Assembly (NCBI RefSeq): GCF_042466685.1
Contig: NZ_CP170448.1
Coordinates: 1,860,001 to 1,924,000, forward strand
Origin: Vreelandella sp042466685
GTDB lineage: Bacteria > Pseudomonadota > Gammaproteobacteria > Pseudomonadales > Halomonadaceae
DNA length: 64,000 nt
Direction of reading: 5' to 3'
Of this stretch, positions 53,653-62,170 are shown piece after piece (the stretch's first letter is position 1; each line of letters begins with the position of its first letter). Below the pieces are notes generated by a model. It searched no databases. It was not told the origin of the DNA and worked only from the letters and a program-made list of their open reading frames with translations. A program made the position numbers and the translations under genes.

Positions 53653-53886
53653 ATGGATAAGGAACTGCTGGCGATGCTGGTCTGCCCGTTATGTAACGGC
53701 AAGCTGAAGTATGATCGCGAAGCTCAAGAGCTGCGCTGCCACTACGATGGTTTGGCCTATCCGATCCAGGAGGGTATCCCGGTGATGCTGCCTGAAGAGG
53801 CTCGCGCTATGGATGCCGATGAAAAGCTGCCGAATTCTCCTGGCCGCACGCCAGGAAGCTCTCCAGGACATTCAGGAGGCGCTTAA
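53653..53886 (+). CDS. Trm112-like zinc-ribbon protein (YcaR family)
   Basis: Small protein of 77 residues from ATG 53653 (AAGGAG at 53639-53644), related to E. coli YcaR, which also lies between lpxK and kdsB. The Trm112-like domain (about 1-55) has CPLCNGKL as the first half of a zinc knuckle and Cys in LRCHYDGLAYPI as a partial second half. The C-terminal 20 residues are Pro/Gly/Ser rich and unlike the short E. coli form. Function unknown. Stop overlaps kdsB (TAATG). Confidence 0.82.
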   Translation: MDKELLAMLVCPLCNGKLKYDREAQELRCHYDGLAYPIQEGIPVMLPEEARAMDADEKLPNSPGRTPGSSPGHSGGA

Positions 53887-54653
53887 TGGCTTTTCCCGAC
53901 TTTACGGTTGTGGTGCCCGCACGCTACGGCTCCACCCGGTTGCCCGGCAAGCCGCTGCTTGAGATTGCCGGGGAGCCAATGGTTGCTCACGTATGGCGGC
54001 GGGCTTGCCAAAGCCACGCCAGTCGAGTCGTCGTAGCGACGGACGATAGCCGCATTCGTGATGCCATGCTGCCTTACGGCGCCGAGGTGATTATGACCCG
54101 CGACGATCACCCCTCGGGCACCGACCGTTTAGCCGAGGTGGCTGATAAGTTGGCGTTGGCGGAGGATGCGCTGCTGGTGAATGTGCAGGGCGACGAGCCT
54201 TTGATTCCCCCTGCGCTGATCGACCAGGTGGCTATGCGCCTAGCAGGTGATCCTGAAGCGTCGATAGCCACGCTGGCAGAGCCTATCAACGACGTGGACA
54301 CGCTGTTTAATCCCAGCGTGGTCAAGGTAGTGCGCACACTGCAAGGCCGCGCGCTCTACTTCTCACGGGCACCGATCCCCTGGGATCGTGAGCAGTTCAC
54401 AACACCGCCCACCCTGCTGGCAACCGATGCCTGGCTGCGCCATATCGGTCTGTATGCCTACCGCGCCGGTTTTCTAGCCGCCTACCGCGATTGGCCCGCC
54501 TCAAGCCTTGAGCAGCTCGAACAGCTTGAACAGCTACGTGCACTGCAGAACGGCCACGTGATTCAAGTGGCATTGGCCAGCGAAGTAAACCCTGCCGGTG
54601 TCGATACCGCTGAGGATCTAGCGCGGGTTCGGGCGCTGCTGACGCTGACATAG
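53886..54653 (+). CDS. kdsB: 3-deoxy-manno-octulosonate cytidylyltransferase KdsB
   Basis: Activates KDO as CMP-KDO for LPS inner core synthesis. 255 residues. Motifs: VVVPARYGSTRLPGKPLLEI at the N-terminus, IVTRD-like VIMTRDDHPSGTDRLAEVA, NVQGDEPLIPPALI and YFSRAPIPWDRE. GGAGG precedes the ATG. The 3' end of the gene is repeated in tandem just past its stop codon. Confidence 0.95.
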   Translation: MAFPDFTVVVPARYGSTRLPGKPLLEIAGEPMVAHVWRRACQSHASRVVVATDDSRIRDAMLPYGAEVIMTRDDHPSGTDRLAEVADKLALAEDALLVNVQGDEPLIPPALIDQVAMRLAGDPEASIATLAEPINDVDTLFNPSVVKVVRTLQGRALYFSRAPIPWDREQFTTPPTLLATDAWLRHIGLYAYRAGFLAAYRDWPASSLEQLEQLEQLRALQNGHVIQVALASEVNPAGVDTAEDLARVRALLTLT

Positions 54654-54730
54654 CGCGGGTCCGGGCGCTGTTGACATAGAGCGGATCCGGGCGCTGTTGA
54701 CATAGAGCGGGTTCGGACACTGCTTGAGCA
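54621..54730 (+). repeat. Tandem copies of the kdsB 3' end
   Basis: The terminal coding segment of kdsB (from GCGCGGGTTCGGGCGCTG at 54621 through the stop) is followed by three imperfect copies starting at 54653, 54681 and 54707; the 54653 and 54681 copies share GCGCTGTTGACATAGAGCGG almost exactly. Unit length is about 26-32 bases and the last copy is the most degraded. It ends just before the ribosome site of the phosphatase gene. Confidence 0.85.
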
Positions 54731-54752
54731 GCTCAGCTTTTAAGGAGCGATC

Positions 54753-55217
54753 GTGAAAGTACTATTTGTATGTTTAGGCAATATTTGCCGCTCACCCACC
54801 GCCGAAGGTGTTTTTCGGCGTGCTCTTGAGCGAGCAGGGTTGGCCGATGTGGTCGAAATAGACTCCTGCGGCGTTGGCAGTTGGCATGTCGGCAAAGCGC
54901 CAGACGCCCGCGCGCAGCAGGCAGCGCTACTGCGCGGTATCGATATAAGCGACCTGCGTGCCCGCCAGCTAAGCGAGCACGATTTTACCCAATTCGACTA
55001 CGTGCTCGGCATGGATCAGGACAATTTATGCGCCATGCGCGAGCTGAAGCCTGCCAATAGCCAGGCGCATGTTGGGCTGTTTTTAGATTTTGCAGGTACC
55101 CCCGGTGCTGAAGTCCCAGACCCCTATTTTGGCGGTGATGAGGGATTTGAGCAGGCCCTCGATATGATTGAAGCTGCCTCAGAAGGGCTGATTCGCCACC
55201 TTAAGCGAGAGCTGTAA
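54753..55217 (+). CDS. Low-molecular-weight protein tyrosine phosphatase
   Basis: Cytoplasmic LMW-PTP, 154 residues. P-loop CLGNICRS (Cys7 to Arg13, Ser14) and the general-acid Asp123 in VPDPYFGG are both present, so it should be active. Such enzymes often act on bacterial tyrosine kinases of exopolysaccharide systems, but no kinase lies nearby; here it travels with LPS and murB genes. GTG start behind TAAGGAG. Confidence 0.93.
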   Translation: MKVLFVCLGNICRSPTAEGVFRRALERAGLADVVEIDSCGVGSWHVGKAPDARAQQAALLRGIDISDLRARQLSEHDFTQFDYVLGMDQDNLCAMRELKPANSQAHVGLFLDFAGTPGAEVPDPYFGGDEGFEQALDMIEAASEGLIRHLKREL

Positions 55218-55242
55218 TGGGGCTAAGGGTGTGGCTGCACAG

Positions 55243-56271
55243 ATGAAGATTCTCAGCAATGTGGATTTGTCCGCCGCTAATACGCTTAGGCTCCCCTGCC
55301 AGGCAGAGCGCTTTGCGGCGCCAACGACCTTAACAGCACTACGCCAAACGCTAGCCGAGGCACGCCGAGAGGAGTGGCCCGTCACGTTGCTAGGGGGCGG
55401 CAGCAATGTTCTGCTTCCTGAAGCGCTACCCGGTTTGGTGGTGCGGCCTGATTTGCAACAGTACTGGCTCAATCAGCGTCAAGGGGATGTGCTTGCTTAT
55501 GTCGGGGCGGGGGTTAATTGGCATACCCTGGTAATGGCGACTGCTACACGCGGCCTGTGGGGCATTGAAAATCTAGCACTCATCCCCGGCAGTTGTGGTG
55601 CTGCACCGGTGCAGAACATTGGTGCCTACGGCGTTGAACTGGCCGATACGCTGCAGGCGGTGCAGGTCATGGAGCTGGCCACCGGACAGGTTAAGTGGTT
55701 AGACACCCAGCAGTGTGCTTTTGGTTACCGTGAGAGCATTTTTAAAGGTGCATTGGCAGGTCGTGTTGTGATCACCCAACTGGTGTTGCGCTTGTCACGC
55801 ACGCCAGTACCCCGGCTTGGCTATGGTGACCTTGCCATACGATTAGCCGGTTCTTCCACATCCACACCTTCGCCCACGCCGCTCGCGGTCGCCGAAGCGG
55901 TATGTGCCATTAGGCGCGAGAAGTTGCCTGACCCCCATAAGCTTGCCAATGCGGGGAGCTTCTTCAAAAACCCCTTGGTGCCTGATGCGCAGGCAGCGCA
56001 GTTATTGCAGCAGTATCCTGCTATGCCCCATTTCCCCCAGGAGGGAGGGCAAACAAAGCTGGCGGCGGGCTGGTTAATTGATCAGTGTGGTTTGAAAGGG
56101 ATGCGCGATGGCGCCTTTGGCGTGCACCAGCATCAAGCGTTGGTTTTGGTGCACTTTGGCGGTGGCAACCGTCAGGGCTTAATGAAAACAGCCGACTATA
56201 TCGCTAATCAGGTCGAGACCCGTTTTGGGATGCGGTTAGAGCCCGAGCCACGGCTGATTAACCCTCATTAG
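55243..56271 (+). CDS. murB: UDP-N-acetylenolpyruvoylglucosamine reductase MurB
   Basis: FAD enzyme that reduces the MurA product with NADPH to UDP-MurNAc. 342 residues from ATG 55243; an in-frame GTG at 55231 is too close to AAGGG (55225-55229). FAD domain with LLGGGSNVLLPEAL and PGSCGAAPVQNIGAYGVEL; substrate domain with the catalytic Ser in LANAGSFFKNPLV and Glu in MRLEPEPRLI. Type I MurB. A bidirectional terminator separates it from rne. Confidence 0.95.
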   Translation: MKILSNVDLSAANTLRLPCQAERFAAPTTLTALRQTLAEARREEWPVTLLGGGSNVLLPEALPGLVVRPDLQQYWLNQRQGDVLAYVGAGVNWHTLVMATATRGLWGIENLALIPGSCGAAPVQNIGAYGVELADTLQAVQVMELATGQVKWLDTQQCAFGYRESIFKGALAGRVVITQLVLRLSRTPVPRLGYGDLAIRLAGSSTSTPSPTPLAVAEAVCAIRREKLPDPHKLANAGSFFKNPLVPDAQAAQLLQQYPAMPHFPQEGGQTKLAAGWLIDQCGLKGMRDGAFGVHQHQALVLVHFGGGNRQGLMKTADYIANQVETRFGMRLEPEPRLINPH

Positions 56272-56301
56272 TTAACCTTCAGTCGACGATGCCCATAACG
56301 T

Positions 56302-56329
56302 AAAAATCCCCGCCGGAGCGGGGATTTTT
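56302..56329. terminator. Bidirectional intrinsic terminator between murB and rne
   Basis: Twelve-bp perfect stem AAAAATCCCCGC (56302-56313) with GCGGGGATTTTT (56318-56329), CGGA loop. A5 and T5 flanks let it serve both convergent genes. Confidence 0.9.
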
Positions 56330-56351
56330 GTTACTACAACACGCGGCCGAT

Positions 56352-59300
56352 CTATTCCGAGCGGTTGTCTTGTTGCGCCTGTTTACGCTTCTCGCGCGGA
56401 TCGTTGTGAGCCCGAGAGCGACGACGTCGCGGTTTAGGCGTTTCTTCGCCTGCGGCATCTTCACTTGGCGCTTCACTGGCGACCGGCGGAACGGGCTGAG
56501 CGTCTGCTTGAGTTACAGGGGCTTCTGCCACAGTGTGGTCAGTCGCTGCTGGCTCGTCGCTACTCTTTTCAGTGGTAGTTTCAGCGCTATCCAGTTCAAC
56601 GCTACTCTCTTTAACGACACTCTCTTCAACGTGCTTTGCTTCAACGTGCTTTGGCTCATCACCTTTTTCTGCTGCGTCTTGCGTCGGTTCGCTGCTAGAG
56701 GGCTCTTCAACCGCAGGGGCAGCAGATCCAACAGCGCTGGGCGTTGCTGCTTCCTGGCTGGTTTCCTGAGCCTTCGTTGCTGCTTCGGGCTGATGCTGGC
56801 CGCTGCTTTGCTCTGTATCCCGACTATTGAAAGGTGCAGGGGAAGCGGCCTCTCCAATCGTTGTTGATGTATCGGCAGCGTTGGCCGCAGGCGGTGCGAT
56901 GGAGTCTGGCGCTACCGACTCGCTAGTCATTGGCTGGCTATCATCACCCGTTAGCTTGGCGTCAGTTGGTTCAGCGTTCTCCTCGGCTGTTTCTGAGTTT
57001 GCCTCTGACGGTGCTGCCTGCGCATTGGTCGCTGTGGCCTCCGGTTCGCTCGGCTTGGCAGTATCTTCATTCTGCCCAGCGGTGTCGGACTGTTCCGCTT
57101 GGGGGGCCGCTTTCGGCTGACGGCGCTGGTGCGTCGATTTACGCGCTTTGGCGTTCACTGCCGCTGGCTGGTCGGCGGTCGTTGCGTCGCCCGCTTGCTC
57201 AGCCTCTGGCTTGGCTTCAGAGTCTAACTTAGTCTCAGAGCCTACCTTGGCCTCAGGGTCTAATTGGGTTTCCGACTCACTCTTGGCGCTTGACTCAGGT
57301 GCATCGTCTGCCGCCACTTCTGGCTGAGCGGTATGGGCATCCGACCTCTCCGCTGCCGGGGCTGCTGCTGCATCCTGAGAGGCGGCGTTAGCCTCTTCTG
57401 TAGCAGAGACCCCTTTCGGCTCTGGCGTTGCTGCTGGCACTTCATTTTGTGCCTCGGCCTGCAGCTTTAACTGCTCGGCTTCAGCCTGGGGGTTGATCGC
57501 CTTGGTGCGCGTGCGGTTACGCGGGTTGTTACGGGTACGCTTTGGCTTGCCGTCGTCTTGCTTCGCTTCTGGGGTTTTAGCCTCTGAGCTTTTGGCCGCT
57601 TCATCGCGCTGAGTGTCGCGGTTTTTATCACCACTGTTATCCCGACGTGACTCTTTCTGAGCTGCGTTTTTGCCACTGCCGCTCTCTTTAGAGCTCTCTT
57701 TGGAAGAGCTGTCAGCTTTAGTCTCTTTACGAGGTGCTTTGTTAGCTACTTCTTGACCGTTCGCATCCTCCTGCTGGGGGTGGCGACGGCGGTTGCGGGT
57801 GCGGCTAGGGCCGCTGCGCTTATCGCCATTATCGTCACTGGCAGGACGCGGGGCGCTACTGCGCTGCTCGGTTTTTTGTTCAGCGTTTTGTTCAGCTTTT
57901 GGTTCGGCTTTTGCCTCAGGACGGACGTTGCTATCGCCGCGTGAAGGCCTCTGCCGCGACTCGTTGCTGCGCTGAGAGGGTCTACGTTCGCTCGATTTGC
58001 GTGGTGCTGGGGTTTCAGCCTTGGGCTCTGGGGCGGCCTCAGTACTATTTTCGTCGCTACCCAGCAGTTTTGCGAAACCACGGATAAAGCGACCGATGAC
58101 GCTAGGCTGCTCGCTCGCTACCGGTGCTGGCTTAGCCGCCGGGGCAGCTACAGGCGCCTTCTCTTCCGTTTGCAGCGATGCGGGCGCAGGGGCGTTATGG
58201 GTGACACTCTTGACGGCGGCTTCGGCCCGTTGAGCGGGTGGCACAAAGCTGGGCGTCGGTTCTTTGCCTATTTCAGTATCGGTGGAGAGCTCAAAGCTCG
58301 ATAGGCTTTGAGTGTCGTCCTCGTCCAAGTGATCATCACGCAGGCGCTGTACGTCGTAGTGAGGCGTATCCATATCCGGATTGGGCAGCAGTACGACACG
58401 CACATTCTGGCGAGACTCAAGATCAGCCAGCACGCTGCGTTTTTCATTGAGCAGGTAAGTCGCCACGGGTACCGGCAGGATGGCGCGAATTTGCGCGCTA
58501 TTCTCTTTCATGGCCTCTTCTTCAATCAGGCGCATGATGGAGAGCGACAGCGAACGCACATCGCGAATGGTGCCCTGGCCATTACAGCGCGGGCAGACCA
58601 CGCCGCTGGTTTCACCCAGCGAAGGACGCAGGCGTTGGCGGGACATTTCCATTAGGCCGAAGCGTGAAATACGGCCGATCTGAACCCGGGCGCGATCCAG
58701 CTTGAGGGCATCGCGCATGCGGTTTTCGACTTCCCGCTGGTTGCGCGCAGGGCCCATGTCGATAAAGTCGATCACGACTAAACCGCCGATATCGCGCAGG
58801 CGCAACTGGCGGGCGATCTCATCGGCGGCTTCGGAGTTGGTCTGCAGGGCGGTCTCTTCAATATCGCTACCGCGGGTGGCGCGGGCGGAGTTAATATCGA
58901 TGGAGACCAGTGCTTCAGTGTGATCGATCACGATCGAGCCACCTGAGGGAAGCTTCACTTCACGCTGGTAGGCGGTTTCGATTTGCGACTCGATCTGGAA
59001 GCGTGAAAATAGCGGTACTTCGTCTGCGTAGAGCTTGATTTTCTGCTGATACGACGGCATCACCTGGCGAATAAAGCCCAACGCTTCGGCGTGAATCTCG
59101 GGGCTGTCGATCAAGACTTCGCCGATGTCCTGGCGCAGGTAGTCGCGCATGGCGCGAATGATGACGTTGGATTCCCGGTAGATCAAAAACGGGGCAGGGC
59201 GCTTGGCGGCTTCGGTGGTGATCGATTCCCACACCTGAACCAGGTAATCCAAGTCCCACTGCAGCTCTTCCGGGTTGCGGCCGATGCCCGCAGTGCGCAC

Positions 59301-59795
59301 GATCAGGCCCATTTTATCCGGTACGGTCAGCTGACCCATGGCATCTTTGAGCTGGCTGCGCTCGTCGCCTTCGATACGGCGAGAAATACCGCCAGCCCGA
59401 GGATTGTTGGGCATTAGCACCAAAAAGCGACCCGCCAGACTAACAAAGGTTGTCAACGCGGCGCCTTTATTGCCACGCTCTTCCTTATCGACCTGAACGA
59501 TGACCTCTTGGCCCTCTTTGAGCACTTCTTTAATGCTTGGACGTCCAGAGACATCTTTCACAAAGTACTCTTTAGAGATCTCTTTGAGCGGCAAAAAACC
59601 GTGGCGGTCAGCGCCGTAATCGACGAAGGCAGCTTCAAGCGAGGGCTCTACGCGGGTGATTTTACCGCGATAGATGTTGGCTTTTTTCTGTTCTCGCGCG
59701 CCGGATTCGATATCCAGATCGTAGAGGCGTTGTCCATCAACTAAAGCGACGCGCAGCTCTTCGGGCTGGGTCGCATTAATAAGCATCCGTTTCAT
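56352..59795 (-). CDS. rne: Ribonuclease E
   Basis: Essential endoribonuclease and degradosome scaffold. 1147 residues from ATG 59795 (MKRMLINATQPEEL); the frame continues upstream in the leader. S1 domain about 35-120, 5' sensor and DNase I-like catalytic domain with SIDINSARATRG and VIDFIDMGPARNQREVENRM, and Zn-link CPRCNGQG near 402-409. From about 530 the protein is low complexity, rich in Ala, Glu, Lys, Pro and Ser, with Arg-rich RNA-binding stretches (ERRPSQRSNESRQRP; RTRNRRR). It contains short tandem repeats, such as KHVEA twice. The C-terminal half is longer than E. coli's in proportion and looks repeat-grown. Confidence 0.96.
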   Translation of the reverse strand: MKRMLINATQPEELRVALVDGQRLYDLDIESGAREQKKANIYRGKITRVEPSLEAAFVDYGADRHGFLPLKEISKEYFVKDVSGRPSIKEVLKEGQEVIVQVDKEERGNKGAALTTFVSLAGRFLVLMPNNPRAGGISRRIEGDERSQLKDAMGQLTVPDKMGLIVRTAGIGRNPEELQWDLDYLVQVWESITTEAAKRPAPFLIYRESNVIIRAMRDYLRQDIGEVLIDSPEIHAEALGFIRQVMPSYQQKIKLYADEVPLFSRFQIESQIETAYQREVKLPSGGSIVIDHTEALVSIDINSARATRGSDIEETALQTNSEAADEIARQLRLRDIGGLVVIDFIDMGPARNQREVENRMRDALKLDRARVQIGRISRFGLMEMSRQRLRPSLGETSGVVCPRCNGQGTIRDVRSLSLSIMRLIEEEAMKENSAQIRAILPVPVATYLLNEKRSVLADLESRQNVRVVLLPNPDMDTPHYDVQRLRDDHLDEDDTQSLSSFELSTDTEIGKEPTPSFVPPAQRAEAAVKSVTHNAPAPASLQTEEKAPVAAPAAKPAPVASEQPSVIGRFIRGFAKLLGSDENSTEAAPEPKAETPAPRKSSERRPSQRSNESRQRPSRGDSNVRPEAKAEPKAEQNAEQKTEQRSSAPRPASDDNGDKRSGPSRTRNRRRHPQQEDANGQEVANKAPRKETKADSSSKESSKESGSGKNAAQKESRRDNSGDKNRDTQRDEAAKSSEAKTPEAKQDDGKPKRTRNNPRNRTRTKAINPQAEAEQLKLQAEAQNEVPAATPEPKGVSATEEANAASQDAAAAPAAERSDAHTAQPEVAADDAPESSAKSESETQLDPEAKVGSETKLDSEAKPEAEQAGDATTADQPAAVNAKARKSTHQRRQPKAAPQAEQSDTAGQNEDTAKPSEPEATATNAQAAPSEANSETAEENAEPTDAKLTGDDSQPMTSESVAPDSIAPPAANAADTSTTIGEAASPAPFNSRDTEQSSGQHQPEAATKAQETSQEAATPSAVGSAAPAVEEPSSSEPTQDAAEKGDEPKHVEAKHVEESVVKESSVELDSAETTTEKSSDEPAATDHTVAEAPVTQADAQPVPPVASEAPSEDAAGEETPKPRRRRSRAHNDPREKRKQAQQDNRSE

Positions 59796-60230
59796 AGTGT
59801 CTCGCATAGCGTTGCGTACCGGCGAACTGCCTATTGGGTGACGTAGGCGAATCGCTGGGTGCTGCGTGCTTGTGCTCGGCGCATTGCAATGCTGACGCGT
59901 CAAGCCGGGAAGGCGTCATCGCCAACCCGGCCTATAGGGCGTTGAGTACGTGGCGGAGGCAGGACGTGTTCCGGTGGCTGTCACGTCCATCCGGCCCTGC
60001 TGACACCGCCAACACCTGGCATTCATCGATTCACCAACGCCGGCCACCGGCACAGCGTTGAACTTTTCGCCCGGAGTCAGTCAGCGCTTTGTGACGAATA
60101 AAGCGAGGCTGCTCAGGACGTGGCGTTGTTTCGTTACTGCCTGCCGTTGAGGGCTAGGCTTATTTTCATCTGCCGGCATAAAAAACGGGCGGCAGCGTTA
60201 CTGCATTTTTAAGATCAGTTTTAATACTGG

Positions 60231-60264
60231 AAAAACGGGCAATGCGTACACTGGTGCCGTTTTT
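60231..60264 (-). promoter_or_regulatory. Terminator-like hairpin inside the rne leader
   Basis: AAAAACGG (60231-60238) pairs with CCGTTTTT (60257-60264), loop of 18 bases. Read on the minus strand it ends in CCGTTTTTCC, like a weak intrinsic terminator, and it lies upstream of rne. Could be an attenuator or a structural element of the leader. Confidence 0.4.
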
Positions 60265-60443
60265 GCGTTCAGGCCTGCGTGTTAGTCGGGCAGGCGCTTA
60301 ACCAAGCTCAGCGGTGATGCTCTCTGCTAACAAAATTATTCAATTAGCTATCGAACAGCTAGTCACTAGCGCTAGACAAGACAGCTTTCTGCGCTTAGCT
60401 GGTGAACGATTTCGAATATAACAGTAAAGGCTACGACCAGCAA

Positions 60444-60475
60444 TTGACGCAATGCCCTTGGGTCTACGTTAGAAT
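60444..60475 (+). promoter_or_regulatory. Candidate promoter of rluC
   Basis: TTGACG (60444-60449) and TAGAAT (60470-60475) are good hexamers but 20 bases apart. TAGAATGCCG also occurs at the rplM promoter. Confidence 0.35.
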
Positions 60476-60520
60476 GCCGTTTTTAAGCCGATGTCACAGG
60501 ATCACAAGGAGTAAGCGGTA

Positions 60521-61462
60521 ATGTCCGAAGGGCGTGAAGTGCAGTGGGTGGATATCGCCCCGGAGCAAGCAGGGCAGCGAATTGATAATTTTCTTATGAC
60601 GCGGCTTAAAGGAGCTCCACGCGCACTTATCTACCGCATCGTGCGTAAGGGCGAAGTGCGTGTTAACAAAAAACGTGTGAAGGTCGATTACCGTTTGCAG
60701 GCGGGGGACTTGGTACGCGTTCCGCCGCTGCGGTTGGCACCACGGGAAGCGGTGAAAGAAGTCAGTGATAATTTGCGCGACCTGCTGGTGGGCAGCGTTA
60801 TTATGGAAGGCCCCGATTGGATGGTGCTTAACAAACCCTCTGGTTTGGCGGTGCATGGCGGTAGCGGGGTTAAAATTGGTTTAATAGAAGCGCTGCGCCA
60901 GGTACGCGATGATTTAAGCTTTCTGGAGCTGGTTCACCGCTTGGATCGCGATACGTCCGGTTGTTTGCTGCTGGCCAAGTCCCGCGATGCGCTGGTGACG
61001 CTTAACGAGTCGCTTAAAAAGCACGGTATGGATAAGCGCTACTTGGCCTTGGTGAGCGGGCGTTGGCCTGCGCGGAAAACCTATGAGAGTGCTCGGCTAG
61101 ACCGCTTTGATGCGGGCAATGGTGAGCGGCGGGTAAGGGTGGATCCCAACGGTAAGGTGTCGCGCACCCATTTTTCGGTGGTCGAAACCTTCGAAAAAGT
61201 AACCTTGATAGAGGCTGAGCCGGTGACCGGGCGTACCCACCAGATACGCGTACACGCCGCCCATGCGGGCCACGCGCTGCTAGGCGACGACAAGTATGCT
61301 ACCCGGGAGAGCGGCCTGCTCACCAAGCAGTTGGGGTTGGGGCGCCTGTTTCTGCACGCGCGGGCATTGACCTTTCCTGAGCCCACTAATGGTCGCCCGG
61401 TAACCGTTAAAGCACCGTTGCCAGAAGCCCTGGAAGAAGTGCTTAAACGCGCCCGCCAATAA
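60521..61462 (+). CDS. rluC: 23S rRNA pseudouridine synthase RluC
   Basis: Makes pseudouridines at positions 955, 2504 and 2580 (E. coli numbering) of 23S rRNA. 313 residues: S4 domain (about 18-70) and pseudouridine synthase domain with catalytic Asp142 in HRLDRDTSG. GRTHQIRVHAAHAGHALLGD is typical. AAGGAG precedes ATG 60521. Divergent from rne as in E. coli, which supports RluC over RluD. Confidence 0.94.
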   Translation: MSEGREVQWVDIAPEQAGQRIDNFLMTRLKGAPRALIYRIVRKGEVRVNKKRVKVDYRLQAGDLVRVPPLRLAPREAVKEVSDNLRDLLVGSVIMEGPDWMVLNKPSGLAVHGGSGVKIGLIEALRQVRDDLSFLELVHRLDRDTSGCLLLAKSRDALVTLNESLKKHGMDKRYLALVSGRWPARKTYESARLDRFDAGNGERRVRVDPNGKVSRTHFSVVETFEKVTLIEAEPVTGRTHQIRVHAAHAGHALLGDDKYATRESGLLTKQLGLGRLFLHARALTFPEPTNGRPVTVKAPLPEALEEVLKRARQ

Positions 61463-61516
61463 TCCGCCTTGCGCTAATTTGCTTTTCACTAACGTGCCTT
61501 TCACCAAGGAGCTGTC

Positions 61517-62161
61517 ATGCAGTACGAGTTAATTATATTTGATTGGGATGGCACCTTGATGGACTCGGTGCCGCGCATTGTGTCCTGCATGCAGGCGGCT
61601 GCTCTGGAGGCCGAGTGGGGCGCACTTTCAGCGCCCGAGGTGGAGGATATTATCGGCCTGGGGCTGCCCGAGGCGATTGCACAGCTTTGCCCAGGCATTT
61701 TGCCTGCCCAGGCTGAGCGACTTCGCGAACGTTACGCGCATCACTTTGTGCAGGCAGATGCTACTCCGATGGCTTTTTTTAGCGGCGTAGAGGCGCATAT
61801 CGCCCATTTGCGCGGACGTAATCAGCAGCGTTTAGCGGTGGCGACGGGTAAAAGCCGTCGCGGGCTTGACCGTGTTTTTGCAGCGACCGGCAGCGGCGCT
61901 TGGTTTCATGCCAGCCGCACGGCAGATGAGACCCGTTCCAAGCCGCACCCGCAGATGCTTTCAGAGCTGCTGGCAGAGCTCTCTGTGCCGGTCGAACGGG
62001 CGGTAATGGTCGGAGATACTGAGTATGACTTGGAAATGGCTAGGGCGATGGGAATGGATCGGGTGGGTGTAAGCTACGGCGTGCATACGCCGGAGCGCCT
62101 GGCATTAAGCCGCCCCAAGTGGATCGCCCACAGCGTCGATGAGCTTTTTGATCGGTTATAA
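61517..62161 (+). CDS. HAD-family phosphatase
   Basis: Haloacid-dehalogenase-superfamily hydrolase, phosphoglycolate-phosphatase-like subfamily, 214 residues. Motif I FDWDGTLMDS (Asp9 nucleophile, Asp11), motif II VATGKSRRG, motif III Lys in SKPHPQML, motif IV VGDTEYDLEMA. Substrate not deducible from sequence. Between rluC and sppA, the same place as HAD genes beside rluC in Pseudomonas. AAGGAG precedes ATG 61517. Confidence 0.9.
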   Translation: MQYELIIFDWDGTLMDSVPRIVSCMQAAALEAEWGALSAPEVEDIIGLGLPEAIAQLCPGILPAQAERLRERYAHHFVQADATPMAFFSGVEAHIAHLRGRNQQRLAVATGKSRRGLDRVFAATGSGAWFHASRTADETRSKPHPQMLSELLAELSVPVERAVMVGDTEYDLEMARAMGMDRVGVSYGVHTPERLALSRPKWIAHSVDELFDRL

Positions 62162-62170
62162 GGACATTTT

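Larger units (their letters stand above)
59796..60520. other. 725-base rne/rluC divergent region with structured rne leader
   Basis: No convincing ORF. Read for rne (minus strand) it should contain a long 5' leader. Hairpins seen in the DNA: GGCG/CGCC 59912-59923; GGACGTG/CACGTCC 59962-59988; CAACGC with nested GCCGG/CCGGC 60035-60060; CGCTTT/AAAGCG 60085-60105; AAAAACGG/CCGTTTTT 60231-60264. AT-rich DNA at 60330-60360 is the likeliest rne promoter zone. In E. coli the long rne leader lets RNase E cut its own mRNA; the same is inferred here. Confidence 0.6.

Noticed and set aside
54621..54730. Possible CRISPR-like array after kdsB
   Set aside because: The units are contiguous copies of the kdsB end without spacers.
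56533..58655. Several long plus-strand frames opposite the RNase E tail
   Set aside because: They arise from the biased codon pattern of the low-complexity tail; no ribosome sites and no recognisable domains.
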